Assembly: GCA_903925075.1 (NCBI GenBank)
Contig: CAIYDQ010000049.1
Span: 1 to 41,596 of the forward strand
Origin: an uncultured Geobacter sp.
Lineage (GTDB): Bacteria; Desulfobacterota; Desulfuromonadia; Geobacterales; Geobacteraceae
DNA length: 41,596 bases
Direction of reading: 5' to 3'
Under the pieces are notes generated by a model. That model searched no databases. It was given only the letters and a program-made list of their open reading frames with translations, and was not told the DNA's origin. Numbering within the stretch: the stretch's first letter is position 1; each line of letters begins with the position of its first letter. A program made the position numbers and the translations under genes. This document shows, one piece after another, positions 32,227-39,018 of the stretch.

Positions 32227-32640
32227 TTACTCCCGGACGATCTTTTGGGAAGCGAGGAAGCTCCCCAATTGGGCGTCGACCTTGAGTATGTGGTGGGTAA
32301 GCCAGTTCTTTAGAAACAACAACACCTCGGCGGGAATGTCCGTGCGATCGCGGTAGAAATCGGTCTGTATTTGCACCACCCTGCGGGTGAAGCGTTCATG
32401 TTCCTCTCGGTGCTCGGCAAACCCCGGGTAGCCGGTGGCCTCCATCAGCCGTTCTTCGGCGATGAAATGATAGGTCGCGTAGTCGATCAACTTGTCCAGC
32501 ACCAGGCCAACCGTCTCCGAAGGCGCCCCCGCCGCTACCTCGTCGTGGGTCAGGTTCAGCAACTCGACCAAACGCCGGTGATGTTTATCGATCTCCGCCA
32601 CGCCGATCAGAAAGTCGTCGTTCCAGGTAACCATGGACAT
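32227..32640 (-). CDS. Bacteriohemerythrin (single domain)
   Basis: A 137-residue hemerythrin-fold protein on the minus strand. The di-iron ligand pattern is complete: H20/H21 (IDKHHRRL), H58 and E62 (YHFIAEE), H77 and H81 (HREEH), H117 and D122 (HHILKVD). WNDDFLIGV at the N-terminus is the usual start of the family. Bacteriohemerythrins bind O2 reversibly and may store, deliver or scavenge oxygen in the cytoplasm, a common trait in Geobacter-like anaerobes. It is transcribed alone from a good promoter at 32730-32758. It is related to the C-terminal domain of the HD-GYP fusion at 1358 but lacks any output domain. Confidence 0.95.
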   Translation of the reverse strand: MSMVTWNDDFLIGVAEIDKHHRRLVELLNLTHDEVAAGAPSETVGLVLDKLIDYATYHFIAEERLMEATGYPGFAEHREEHERFTRRVVQIQTDFYRDRTDIPAEVLLFLKNWLTHHILKVDAQLGSFLASQKIVRE

Positions 32641-32729
32641 AGCTTCTCCTTTTATCGCGGATGCACGCGTGTCTCATTGCCGTTGCGGGTAAATGGCATT
32701 AATGAAAAACTACGCTTTTAAGCTGGCTG

Positions 32730-32758
32730 ATTTTGCTACGTCTGGCTCTTCTTGTCAA
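32730..32758 (-). promoter_or_regulatory. Sigma-70 promoter of the bacteriohemerythrin gene
   Basis: On the minus strand TTGACA (32753-32758) is followed after 17 bases by CAAAAT (32730-32735). The leader to the start codon is about 85 bases. The -35 is perfect and the spacing ideal; the -10 matches four of six. Confidence 0.55.
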
Positions 32759-32825
32759 GCGCCGCGCGGCTCCTGCGGTCTTGTTTCGCATGCCTCTCCA
32801 TGACTGAATTACCGAGCGGGCCTCT

Positions 32826-33491
32826 ATGGATCGATCTTCTCGCAATCGACTGAACGAACGACTACTGCCTTACTTTGCCGGCGATTCGCTCTTCGAGCGC
32901 ATTGCCAGGGCCGTATGCCGCGCCGGCTGCCTGCCGCGCAAGGAGCTGTACGAGGCTTGGGAGGTGGCGCGCCGGGTGCATCGCCGGTTCCGAGGGGGGA
33001 GGGTGGTCGATCTCGCCGCAGGGCACGGGTTGCTCGCGCAGATACTGCTGCTGTTGGATCGGGACATTCCGGAGGCGCTGGCCGTCGACCGGCGCATCCC
33101 CGACAACGCCCCGCTGCTTGCCGCCCAGCTCAGCTCCGACTGGCCCGGGCTCGCCGGCAGGCTGACCTTTGTCGAGCAGGATATCCAGCAGGTTTCCCTG
33201 ACTGCCGACGATCTGGTGGTTTCCGTGCACGCCTGCGGCGGCCTGACCGATCTGGTGTTGGAGCGGGCGCTGGCGGCGGGATGCCGGGTGGCCGTCCTCC
33301 CCTGTTGCCACGACCTGCGCGCAGCCGACGGGGGCGGTTTGCAGGGGTGGCTGGACGGCGCTCTGGCGGTGGACGTCACCAGGGCGGCGCTGCTGCGCGC
33401 CCGAGGCTATCGGGTCTACACCCAGACCATTCCCTCGGACATCACCCCGAAGAACCGTCTGCTGATGGCCGAGCCGGACGCTGAACGCTGA
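32826..33491 (+). CDS. SAM-dependent methyltransferase-like protein
   Basis: A 221-residue protein starting at ATG 32826. VVDLAAGHGLLAQ (60-72) is a SAM-binding motif I and AVDRRIPDNAPLL supplies the acidic loop of motif II. The later SVHACGGLTD and VAVLPCCHDL motifs resemble the methyltransferase group with a PCCH signature (GSTCD/Methyltransf_32-like), whose substrates are poorly known. No signal peptide or membrane segment is present. The stop codon falls inside a heptamer microsatellite (33481-33557), so gain or loss of one repeat would change the C-terminal residues. Its function beyond the fold is unknown. Confidence 0.75.
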   Translation: MDRSSRNRLNERLLPYFAGDSLFERIARAVCRAGCLPRKELYEAWEVARRVHRRFRGGRVVDLAAGHGLLAQILLLLDRDIPEALAVDRRIPDNAPLLAAQLSSDWPGLAGRLTFVEQDIQQVSLTADDLVVSVHACGGLTDLVLERALAAGCRVAVLPCCHDLRAADGGGLQGWLDGALAVDVTRAALLRARGYRVYTQTIPSDITPKNRLLMAEPDAER

Positions 33492-33557
33492 ACGCTGAAC
33501 GTAGAACGTAGAACGTAGAACGTAGAACGTAGAACGTAGAACGTAGAACGTAGAACG
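33481..33557 (+). repeat. Heptanucleotide microsatellite (11 units) across the methyltransferase stop
   Basis: Three CTGAACG units (33481-33501) followed by eight TAGAACG units (33502-33557), with no spacer or mismatch within either run. The first two units encode the end of the methyltransferase gene and its stop. A 7-nt unit is not a multiple of three and is prone to slippage. The array fills most of the gap before the M28 peptidase. Confidence 0.92.
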
Positions 33558-33593
33558 ACTGTCACCGGACAGCGTGTGAAGGGGAGAAAATAG

Positions 33594-34526
33594 ATGGAGA
33601 TCTTCGGCAAGCTTCTTGAAGACGTCTCGGAGCAGCGGCTAGCCGCGCACATCGGGGCACTGGAAGGGGTCCGGCACCCCTTGGCTGCGCCTGCCGCCCT
33701 CAAACAGGCCGGCGATTACCTGGCCGGCACCCTGGGCAAGCTGGGCTACAGCATGAGCGAGCACTGCTTCGACGACGCCGGCCGCCGGTTCGCCAACGTC
33801 ATCGCTACCCGCGCCGGCAGCCGATTTCCGCAGCAACGGGTGATCGTACTGGCCCATTTCGACTCGGTCTCCGTCTCACCCGGAGCCGACGACAATGCCA
33901 GCGGCGTCGCCGCGCTTTTGGAAGTCGCCACTATCCTCAACTCGCTGCAGTTCGAAAAGAGCGTCTTGTTCGTGGGCGCGAACCTGGAGGAAAACGGCGG
34001 GGAAGACGAGAGGGGCGCCGGCGTCAGGGGGAGCGGCGCGCTGGCGAGGTTCGCTCGGGAACAGGGTTGGGAGATCGAGGCGGTGCTGGTGCTGGAGTCG
34101 GTGGCCTACGCCGGCGAGGACGTGGTGCAGGCGGCGCCTCAGGGGATACCGATCAAGGTGCCGGAGACGGGAGACTTCATCGCGGTGATCGGCAACGATG
34201 CTTCCCGGGGAGTGGTGCAGGCCTTCAGCCAATCGATCGAGCGCTATCGGCTACCCTTGCCTTGTCTCTCGCTGGTGGTCCCCGGCAACGGCGAGATGCT
34301 CCCGGACACCAGAAGGTCCGATCACGCCCCCTTTTGGGACCAGGGGTACCCTGCCGTCATGGTGACGGACACCACGCAGTTCCGCAACCCTCACTATCAC
34401 CAGGCGAGCGACACCTTGGCCACCCTGAACCTCTCTTTTGCCGCCCAAGTCTGTCGGGCGACCGCCGGCGCGTTGATCGCGCTCGCGGGTGGCTTCCTTA
34501 GCGTCGAGGCACCGTCGGCGCGCTGA
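33594..34526 (+). CDS. M28-family zinc peptidase (aminopeptidase-like)
   Basis: A 310-residue peptidase of the M28 fold, starting at ATG 33594. The metal and catalytic residues are in place: H88 (LAHFDSV), D99/D100 (PGADDNASG), E132/E133 (LEENGG), E168 (VLESVAY) and H267 in NPHYHQASDT. The family includes aminopeptidases and glutaminyl cyclases; the di-zinc pattern here favours an aminopeptidase. There is no signal peptide, so it should be cytoplasmic, unlike many secreted M28 enzymes. It follows the methyltransferase gene, separated by the heptamer array, and converges on the CHAD gene. The substrate is unknown. Confidence 0.9.
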   Translation: MEIFGKLLEDVSEQRLAAHIGALEGVRHPLAAPAALKQAGDYLAGTLGKLGYSMSEHCFDDAGRRFANVIATRAGSRFPQQRVIVLAHFDSVSVSPGADDNASGVAALLEVATILNSLQFEKSVLFVGANLEENGGEDERGAGVRGSGALARFAREQGWEIEAVLVLESVAYAGEDVVQAAPQGIPIKVPETGDFIAVIGNDASRGVVQAFSQSIERYRLPLPCLSLVVPGNGEMLPDTRRSDHAPFWDQGYPAVMVTDTTQFRNPHYHQASDTLATLNLSFAAQVCRATAGALIALAGGFLSVEAPSAR

Positions 34527-34559
34527 TCGCCTTCGCTGGGGGGGCTCGCAAGGGTCGCC

Positions 34560-35468
34560 TTACAGCGCCTCCCTGGCCTTCGCCCCGATGCTCTCCATGG
34601 GAAAGCGCTCCAGCATCCGCTGAAACGAGCCAAAGAGCATGCCGCGCCGGTGCGCCATGACCTGCAGCAGGTGCTCCCGGCCGGCCGCGTCCGCGACTCG
34701 ATCCTGCACGAGATCCCGGAAGACATCCAGATCATGCAGCTTTCCCAGCACGTCCTGATACCCCTTGAGCGCGTCGTGCAGTTCCTGATAGCCGCTTTTT
34801 AGCAGCGGAGCGAGGATCTCCAGCCGGTAGCGCATCTTCTTCACGGCGATGCGCAGTCGGTGCTGATCCTGGCTGTTGTTTTCCATGACGGCCAGCGGCA
34901 GCAGCTCGACCAGCGGTTGGGAGCGCTCAGTCAGGGCGTGGAAAGCGAAAAAACGCATGCTCATGAAGGGGTCGACTTCGCTTTTGCGGTACAGGTTCTG
35001 GCCGCCCCAAAGCGCGGCGAGGCCGGCCCGCAGCGCTTTTTGATCCAGGTCCGTCATCCGTTTTTCCAGTTTCCGGTGGGCCTGCTCCCGTTCCCGGCGC
35101 AGGACGCTCAACAGCGCCTCGAGCTGGTCGGCGCATGGGGCGCTCTCCTGCGAGGCGAGCGAGCTGAAAAAGAGCACCGCCTCGTCGCTGTTGCGCAGCT
35201 CGCCAAGCATGCCGGTCACCGCTTTGATCTGCTTTACCACCCGGCTGGCTTTTTTGCCGGCAGGGCGAGGGGCGCAGAGCGCCACCGCTTCCCGCAACCG
35301 GCGCGAGGCGACGCGCAAGTCGTGGACGTCGTCGGCTTGCAGGCTGCGGGAGGTTTTCGCGAAGTGCTTGAAAAACTCCTCTTCACGGCCGGCCAGCAAG
35401 GTGCAGGAGGCCGCCCATAGAGGCATTGGCGGGCGCTGTCCGCTCCTTGGCTCGCTGCTGGTAATCAT
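34560..35468 (-). CDS. CHAD-domain protein
   Basis: A 302-residue minus-strand protein starting at ATG 35468 (AAGAGGTG upstream). It is rich in helices, Arg, Lys and His. Family motifs include VHDLRVASRRLREAV near the N-terminus and LRIAVKKMRYRLEILAPLL in the C-terminal half. CHAD (conserved histidine alpha-helical domain) proteins bind inorganic polyphosphate through such basic helices and often target polyphosphate granules. No CYTH/triphosphatase domain is fused and no polyphosphate kinase gene is nearby, so it is a stand-alone CHAD protein. It has no membrane segments. Confidence 0.9.
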   Translation of the reverse strand: MITSSEPRSGQRPPMPLWAASCTLLAGREEEFFKHFAKTSRSLQADDVHDLRVASRRLREAVALCAPRPAGKKASRVVKQIKAVTGMLGELRNSDEAVLFFSSLASQESAPCADQLEALLSVLRREREQAHRKLEKRMTDLDQKALRAGLAALWGGQNLYRKSEVDPFMSMRFFAFHALTERSQPLVELLPLAVMENNSQDQHRLRIAVKKMRYRLEILAPLLKSGYQELHDALKGYQDVLGKLHDLDVFRDLVQDRVADAAGREHLLQVMAHRRGMLFGSFQRMLERFPMESIGAKAREAL

Positions 35469-35571
35469 GGCGCACCTCTTCCTTGGAATCGCTGCTTATT
35501 GACCTAGAGTGGCGCATGACGCAAAGAGTTTCAAGCCTAATCCGAAGGAGGCGCTGCGATTGACCAGGTCG

Positions 35572-35736
35572 TCAGGGTGTCTTGTTCAGGGAAACGAGGA
35601 ATTCCATGACCGCAAGCAGGTTGACCAGCCGTTTGAAGAGGATGTTTTTTTCTTGGGGATCGCCGGTGGCGCCGAGTTTGTCTTTCAGCAGTTGGTATTG
35701 TTCGAAGGCAAGATCGAAGGGGTTGATGGTGTTCAA
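35572..35736 (-). CDS. Small helical protein of unknown function (54 aa, TTG start)
   Basis: A 54-codon ORF on the minus strand starting at TTG 35736, with AAGGAG at a seven-base spacing. The protein (INPFDLAFEQYQLLKDKLG, then EKNILFKRLVNLLAVMEFLV) looks like two amphipathic helices with good codon use. A promoter with TTGACA-17-TATATT lies just upstream (35769-35797). A competing frame (35537-35743, minus, ATG 35743) shares the ribosome-binding site but is unusually basic and Pro-rich and ill-spaced, so it is probably a shadow. I do not recognise the family. The strength of promoter and ribosome-binding site makes it likely to be real. Confidence 0.65.
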   Translation of the reverse strand: MNTINPFDLAFEQYQLLKDKLGATGDPQEKNILFKRLVNLLAVMEFLVSLNKTP

Positions 35737-36120
35737 TGCGCATCTCCTTGGCTATTTTTGATTAAAGAAATATAGTATGTTGCCCGGACCGTGTCAAGAC
35801 GAAAAGCTGTCGTCGAGCTCTTTAAGGGGGGACGCAGGCGTGCGGCCTCGGGAGGCGCCGAGGGCGCCGGTGGTCCCCAATCCTCACCCGATGGCCGGTC
35901 ATGTCGGGAGCCTTGACATCCTCCGATGCCGGCAGCTACCGGTCGGCATGCCGGCGACTCCAGCAATGAACGCTGGTTAGACTTATTTAATCGTTGCGCG
36001 GGCTTTGGTTAAATGTTATATCTAACCGACTGAAACACCGATTCTGGTACGGCATAGAGGGTTTAGTCCAAAGGCTAGGCCCTTATCTAATTCAGGCAGG
36101 CAGAGAGCGGGGAGACTTCC
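35737..36120. other. Divergent intergenic region between the 54-aa gene and galE
   Basis: This gap holds the promoter of the 54-aa gene at its left end. A GC-rich region (35811-35960) contains an inverted repeat (ATGCCG at 35926-35931 with CGGCAT at 35944-35949). The galE leader contains a GGTTA/TAACC hairpin near 36008-36028. I see no gene and no recognisable riboswitch. Confidence 0.45.
35769..35797 (-). promoter_or_regulatory. Sigma-70 promoter of the 54-aa protein gene
   Basis: On the minus strand TTGACA (35792-35797), an ideal 17-base spacer and TATATT (35769-35774, five of six matches) precede the small gene. It is one of the best promoter matches in the window. Confidence 0.75.
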
Positions 36121-37107
36121 ATGGGCGCAATCCTAGTTACCGGTGGAGCTGGTTATATCGGCAGTCACGTGGTGAGGCAACTCTCCGAGGCCGGCCGCGA
36201 GGTGGTGGTTTTCGACAACCTGTCCACGGGATCCGCCGACGCCCTGCTCCACGGGGAGAGGCTGATCGTGGGCGACCTGGCGGACCGAGCCGCGCTCGAC
36301 CAGGCGCTGCGCGAGACCGGCTGCAAATCCGTGCTGCATTTCGCCGCCGCCATCATCGCCCCCGAATCGGTGTATCTTCCCCTTAAGTACTACGCGAACA
36401 ACACACGGAACACGCTGAACCTGCTGCAGGCCTGCGTCGAACATGGCGTCGAGCGTTTCATCTTCTCCAGCACCGCCGCGATCTACGGCATGCCGCGGGA
36501 CGGCGCCGCCTCGGAGACCAGCGTCACCCAGCCGATCAACCCCTACGGCACCTCCAAGCTGATGAGCGAGTGGATGCTGCGCGACGCAGCCCTCGCCCAT
36601 GGATTTTCCTTCGTGGCGCTGCGCTACTTCAACGTGGCGGGCGCGGATCCGCTGGCCAGGATGGGGCAGCGCACGCCGGACGCCACCCATCTGATCAAGG
36701 TTGCCTGTCAGGCGGCCCTGGGCATGCGCGACGGAGTTTCCATCTTCGGCACCGACTACGATACGCCCGACGGCACCGGCGTGCGCGACTACATCCACAT
36801 CGAGGACCTGGCCGCGGCGCATCTGTACGCTCTCAACTATCTGGAAAAAGGGGGCGCTTCCACCGCCATCAACGTCGGTTACGGCCAGGGCGAGAGCGTG
36901 CGCGAGGTGATCGAGGTGGTGAAGAGGGTGAGCGGCGTGGATTTCCCGGTTTTTCTCGCGCCGCGCCGTCCGGGCGATCCGGCCAGCCTGATCGCCGTCG
37001 CCGATCGCATCCGCGCCGTGCTCGGCTGGAGCCCCTTGCATGCGGATCTCAACACCATCATCACGGATGCCTGGCGTTGGGAGAAAAAGTTGTTCGACGC
37101 GCGCTAG
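36121..37107 (+). CDS. galE: UDP-glucose 4-epimerase
   Basis: A 328-residue short-chain dehydrogenase/reductase, the usual GalE length, starting at ATG 36121 behind CGGGGAGA. The NAD-binding motif is GGAGYIG (8-14), followed by FDNLSTG. The catalytic Ser/Thr segment (FSSTAAIYG) and the YxxxK motif (NPYGTSK) are present. LRYFNVAGADP and the GTGVRDYIHIEDLA motif are diagnostic of GalE. It interconverts UDP-glucose and UDP-galactose for polysaccharide and lipopolysaccharide synthesis. It lies 38 bases before yicC. Related NAD-dependent epimerases share these motifs, so substrate specificity is very likely but not certain. Confidence 0.93.
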   Translation: MGAILVTGGAGYIGSHVVRQLSEAGREVVVFDNLSTGSADALLHGERLIVGDLADRAALDQALRETGCKSVLHFAAAIIAPESVYLPLKYYANNTRNTLNLLQACVEHGVERFIFSSTAAIYGMPRDGAASETSVTQPINPYGTSKLMSEWMLRDAALAHGFSFVALRYFNVAGADPLARMGQRTPDATHLIKVACQAALGMRDGVSIFGTDYDTPDGTGVRDYIHIEDLAAAHLYALNYLEKGGASTAINVGYGQGESVREVIEVVKRVSGVDFPVFLAPRRPGDPASLIAVADRIRAVLGWSPLHADLNTIITDAWRWEKKLFDAR

Positions 37108-37145
37108 CGCCCATTCCAGCATGAAGTTTTCGGGGGGGGAATTCG

Positions 37146-38024
37146 ATGATCAAGAGCATGACCGGTTACGGCAAGGGCGAGTCGCTGTATGGGACGGGGC
37201 GGTTCACCGTCGAGGTGCGCTGCGTGAACCACCGCTACGGCGAAATCACCGTGAAGCTCCCCCGGGCGCTGCTGAAGTTCGAGAACGACCTGAAGAAGCG
37301 GGTGGCCGAGAGGCTCAGCCGCGGCAAGATCGACGTCTTCATTCAGGTCGAGGGCGCCATGGCCCTCGGGGTGCCGACCGCCAATCTGCCGCTGGCCCGC
37401 GGCTATTACAAGGCCTTCAACAGCATAGCCGAGGCTCTGGGGCTGGGGGGCGAGGTGGATCTGGCGCTGATCGCCGCGCAACGGGACGTGGTGACGGTGG
37501 CGGCCGAGGCCGAGGCCAGCGTCGAGGAGATCCCCGAGGAACTGCTGGCCGCGCTGGCGGACGCGCTTTCCCAGGTGGACCAGATGAGGCTTTTCGAGGG
37601 CGAGTCGCTTTTGGCGGACTTCCGGAAACGACGCGAGCTGTTGAGCGGGTTTATCGGGCAGGTGGCGGGACGCGCCCCCTCGGTGGTCTCGGAATACGCG
37701 GCCAGGCTCAAGGAGCGCATCGCCCAGCTGTGCGGGGACTCCGGTCTGTCCGACGAGCGCATCGCGCTGGAGGTGGCGCTGCTTGCCGAGAAGTGCGACA
37801 TCACCGAGGAGCTGGTGAGACTGGAAAGCCACCTGCGCCAGTTCGACGAGACCCTGGACCGCAACGAGCCGGTCGGGCGCAAGCTCGATTTCCTGCTGCA
37901 GGAGATCAACCGCGAAGTGAACACCATCGGCTCCAAGGCCAACGACGCCGCCATCGCCGCCTGCGTGGTGGAGTTGAAGGGCGAGCTGGAAAAGATCCGC
38001 GAACAGGTGCAAAACATCGAATGA
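37146..38024 (+). CDS. yicC: YicC-family protein
   Basis: A 292-residue YicC homologue, full length. MIKSMTGYGKG at the N-terminus and VEVRCVNHRYGEI are the family hallmarks. The C-terminal half (GRKLDFLLQEINREVNTIGSKA) is the conserved DUF1732 part. YicC proteins are endoribonucleases implicated in RNA turnover and stress survival; in many bacteria the gene neighbours gmk and rpoZ, as here. It starts at ATG 37146 behind GGGGGGAA. It is co-directional with gmk, 24 bases away. In several other bacteria a remA/DUF370 gene sits between yicC and gmk; there is no room for one here. Confidence 0.93.
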   Translation: MIKSMTGYGKGESLYGTGRFTVEVRCVNHRYGEITVKLPRALLKFENDLKKRVAERLSRGKIDVFIQVEGAMALGVPTANLPLARGYYKAFNSIAEALGLGGEVDLALIAAQRDVVTVAAEAEASVEEIPEELLAALADALSQVDQMRLFEGESLLADFRKRRELLSGFIGQVAGRAPSVVSEYAARLKERIAQLCGDSGLSDERIALEVALLAEKCDITEELVRLESHLRQFDETLDRNEPVGRKLDFLLQEINREVNTIGSKANDAAIAACVVELKGELEKIREQVQNIE

Positions 38025-38048
38025 CGATGGGGAAAACGGGTGAACAGC

Positions 38049-38657
38049 ATGAAACGTGAAGGCGTCCTCTACGTGATGTCGGCCCCCTCCGGCGCCGGCA
38101 AGACCACGCTCTGCAAGGAAATAATTGACATTTTCCCCGGTTTGCGCCATTCTGTCAGCTACACGACGCGCCCTCCCCGAGTCGGAGAGGTGCACGGGCG
38201 TGATTATTTTTTTGTGGAGCATGCGGAATTCTCCCGGATGGCGTCGGCAGGCGAGTTCGCGGAGTGGGCCGAGGTTCACGGCAACCTGTACGGCACCTCG
38301 CTGGAGACCCTGAAGGAGTCGCGCGCACAGGGGATCGACCTGATCCTGGACATAGACTGCCAGGGCGCCAGGCAGTTGAAGGGACGCTTCGAAGGGGGCG
38401 TCTACATTTTCGTGCTTCCCCCGAGCATCGCCGAACTCAGGCGCCGGTTGGACAACCGCTCCTCCGACGCTCCCGAAGTGATCGAACGCAGGATCAACAA
38501 CGCCGCCGGCGAAATCAAGGAAGCCCGCTGGTACGACTACATCATCGTGAACGACAAGTTCAGCGAGGCGGTGGAGCAGCTGAAAAGCGTGCTGATCGCC
38601 GAGCAGTGCAGGGCCCTGCGGCTGATCCAGGGGCTTTCCACCATCTTCGACATATAG
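38049..38657 (+). CDS. gmk: Guanylate kinase
   Basis: A 202-residue kinase (ATG 38049; GTG 38040 in frame is a possible start). The P-loop is SAPSGAGKTTL (11-21). SYTTRPPRVGEVHGRDYFFV and the DIDCQGARQLK segment are typical GMP-binding and family motifs. It phosphorylates GMP (and dGMP) to GDP in the cytoplasm, feeding GTP and ppGpp synthesis. It sits in the conserved yicC-gmk-rpoZ-rel order, which groups nucleotide supply with the stringent-response gene. The sequence is intact. Confidence 0.95.
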   Translation: MKREGVLYVMSAPSGAGKTTLCKEIIDIFPGLRHSVSYTTRPPRVGEVHGRDYFFVEHAEFSRMASAGEFAEWAEVHGNLYGTSLETLKESRAQGIDLILDIDCQGARQLKGRFEGGVYIFVLPPSIAELRRRLDNRSSDAPEVIERRINNAAGEIKEARWYDYIIVNDKFSEAVEQLKSVLIAEQCRALRLIQGLSTIFDI

Positions 38658-38690
38658 TTCGACGTAAGAAGCACACAAAGGGGATTAATT

Positions 38691-38900
38691 ATGGCCAGGG
38701 TTACCGTAGAAGATTGTCTCGAAAAGGTGGACAACCGCTTCCTGCTCGTCATGCTCGCCTCCAAAAGGGTGAAGCAGCTTTTCAAGGGGGCGAAACCGCT
38801 GATCGACAACAGGGGCGCCAACAAGAACGTGGTGGTCTCACTGAGGGAAATCGCCGCCGGCAAGATCGGCTGCGAAATCGGCGGGAAAAAGGGCCGTTAA
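38691..38900 (+). CDS. rpoZ: RNA polymerase omega subunit
   Basis: A 69-residue omega subunit. [30 protein letters not shown] is the conserved N-terminal core (quoted in family form, residues 1-30). [16 protein letters not shown] completes the fold. Omega helps assemble and stabilise the beta-prime subunit and carries one ppGpp site in proteobacterial RNA polymerase, which fits its place just before rel. It starts at ATG 38691 behind AAAGGGG. A T-rich stretch and a GC hairpin separate it from rel. Confidence 0.95.
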   Translation: MARVTVEDCLEKVDNRFLLVMLASKRVKQLFKGAKPLIDNRGANKNVVVSLREIAAGKIGCEIGGKKGR

Positions 38901-38906
38901 CTAACC

Positions 38907-39000
38907 AAAAGGGGGCAGCTGCGCGTCTCCTTTTTTTTGCGCTCGGCTGGGGGCTGACGGCTAAGGGGAGAGCCCCGGGGGCCGCCGGCCCCTTCTTTTT
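38907..39000 (+). terminator. Terminator-like elements between rpoZ and rel
   Basis: An AAAAGG...CCTTTT arrangement runs into eight T residues (38931-38938). Further on, GGGGCC-GCC-GGCCCC (38978-38992) is followed by TTCTTTTT (38993-39000), 18 bases before the rel start. An upstream GGGGCT (38950-38955) can pair with AGCCCC (38971-38976). The layout could let a fraction of transcripts stop before rel, i.e. internal attenuation. This is inferred from sequence only. Confidence 0.5.
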
Positions 39001-39018
39001 CCGGGAAATGGCACAGGC

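Noticed and set aside
35537-35743. 68-codon minus-strand ORF starting at ATG 35743
   Set aside because: The ATG follows AAGGAG with essentially no spacer and the product is a basic Pro/Arg-rich string. The TTG-started frame has correct spacing and a plausible helical protein.
35811-35960. Cyclic-di-GMP (GEMM) riboswitch before galE
   Set aside because: GGGGACGCA-like and CCGG-rich segments were noticed, but the conserved GEMM core and paired helices cannot be assembled in order.
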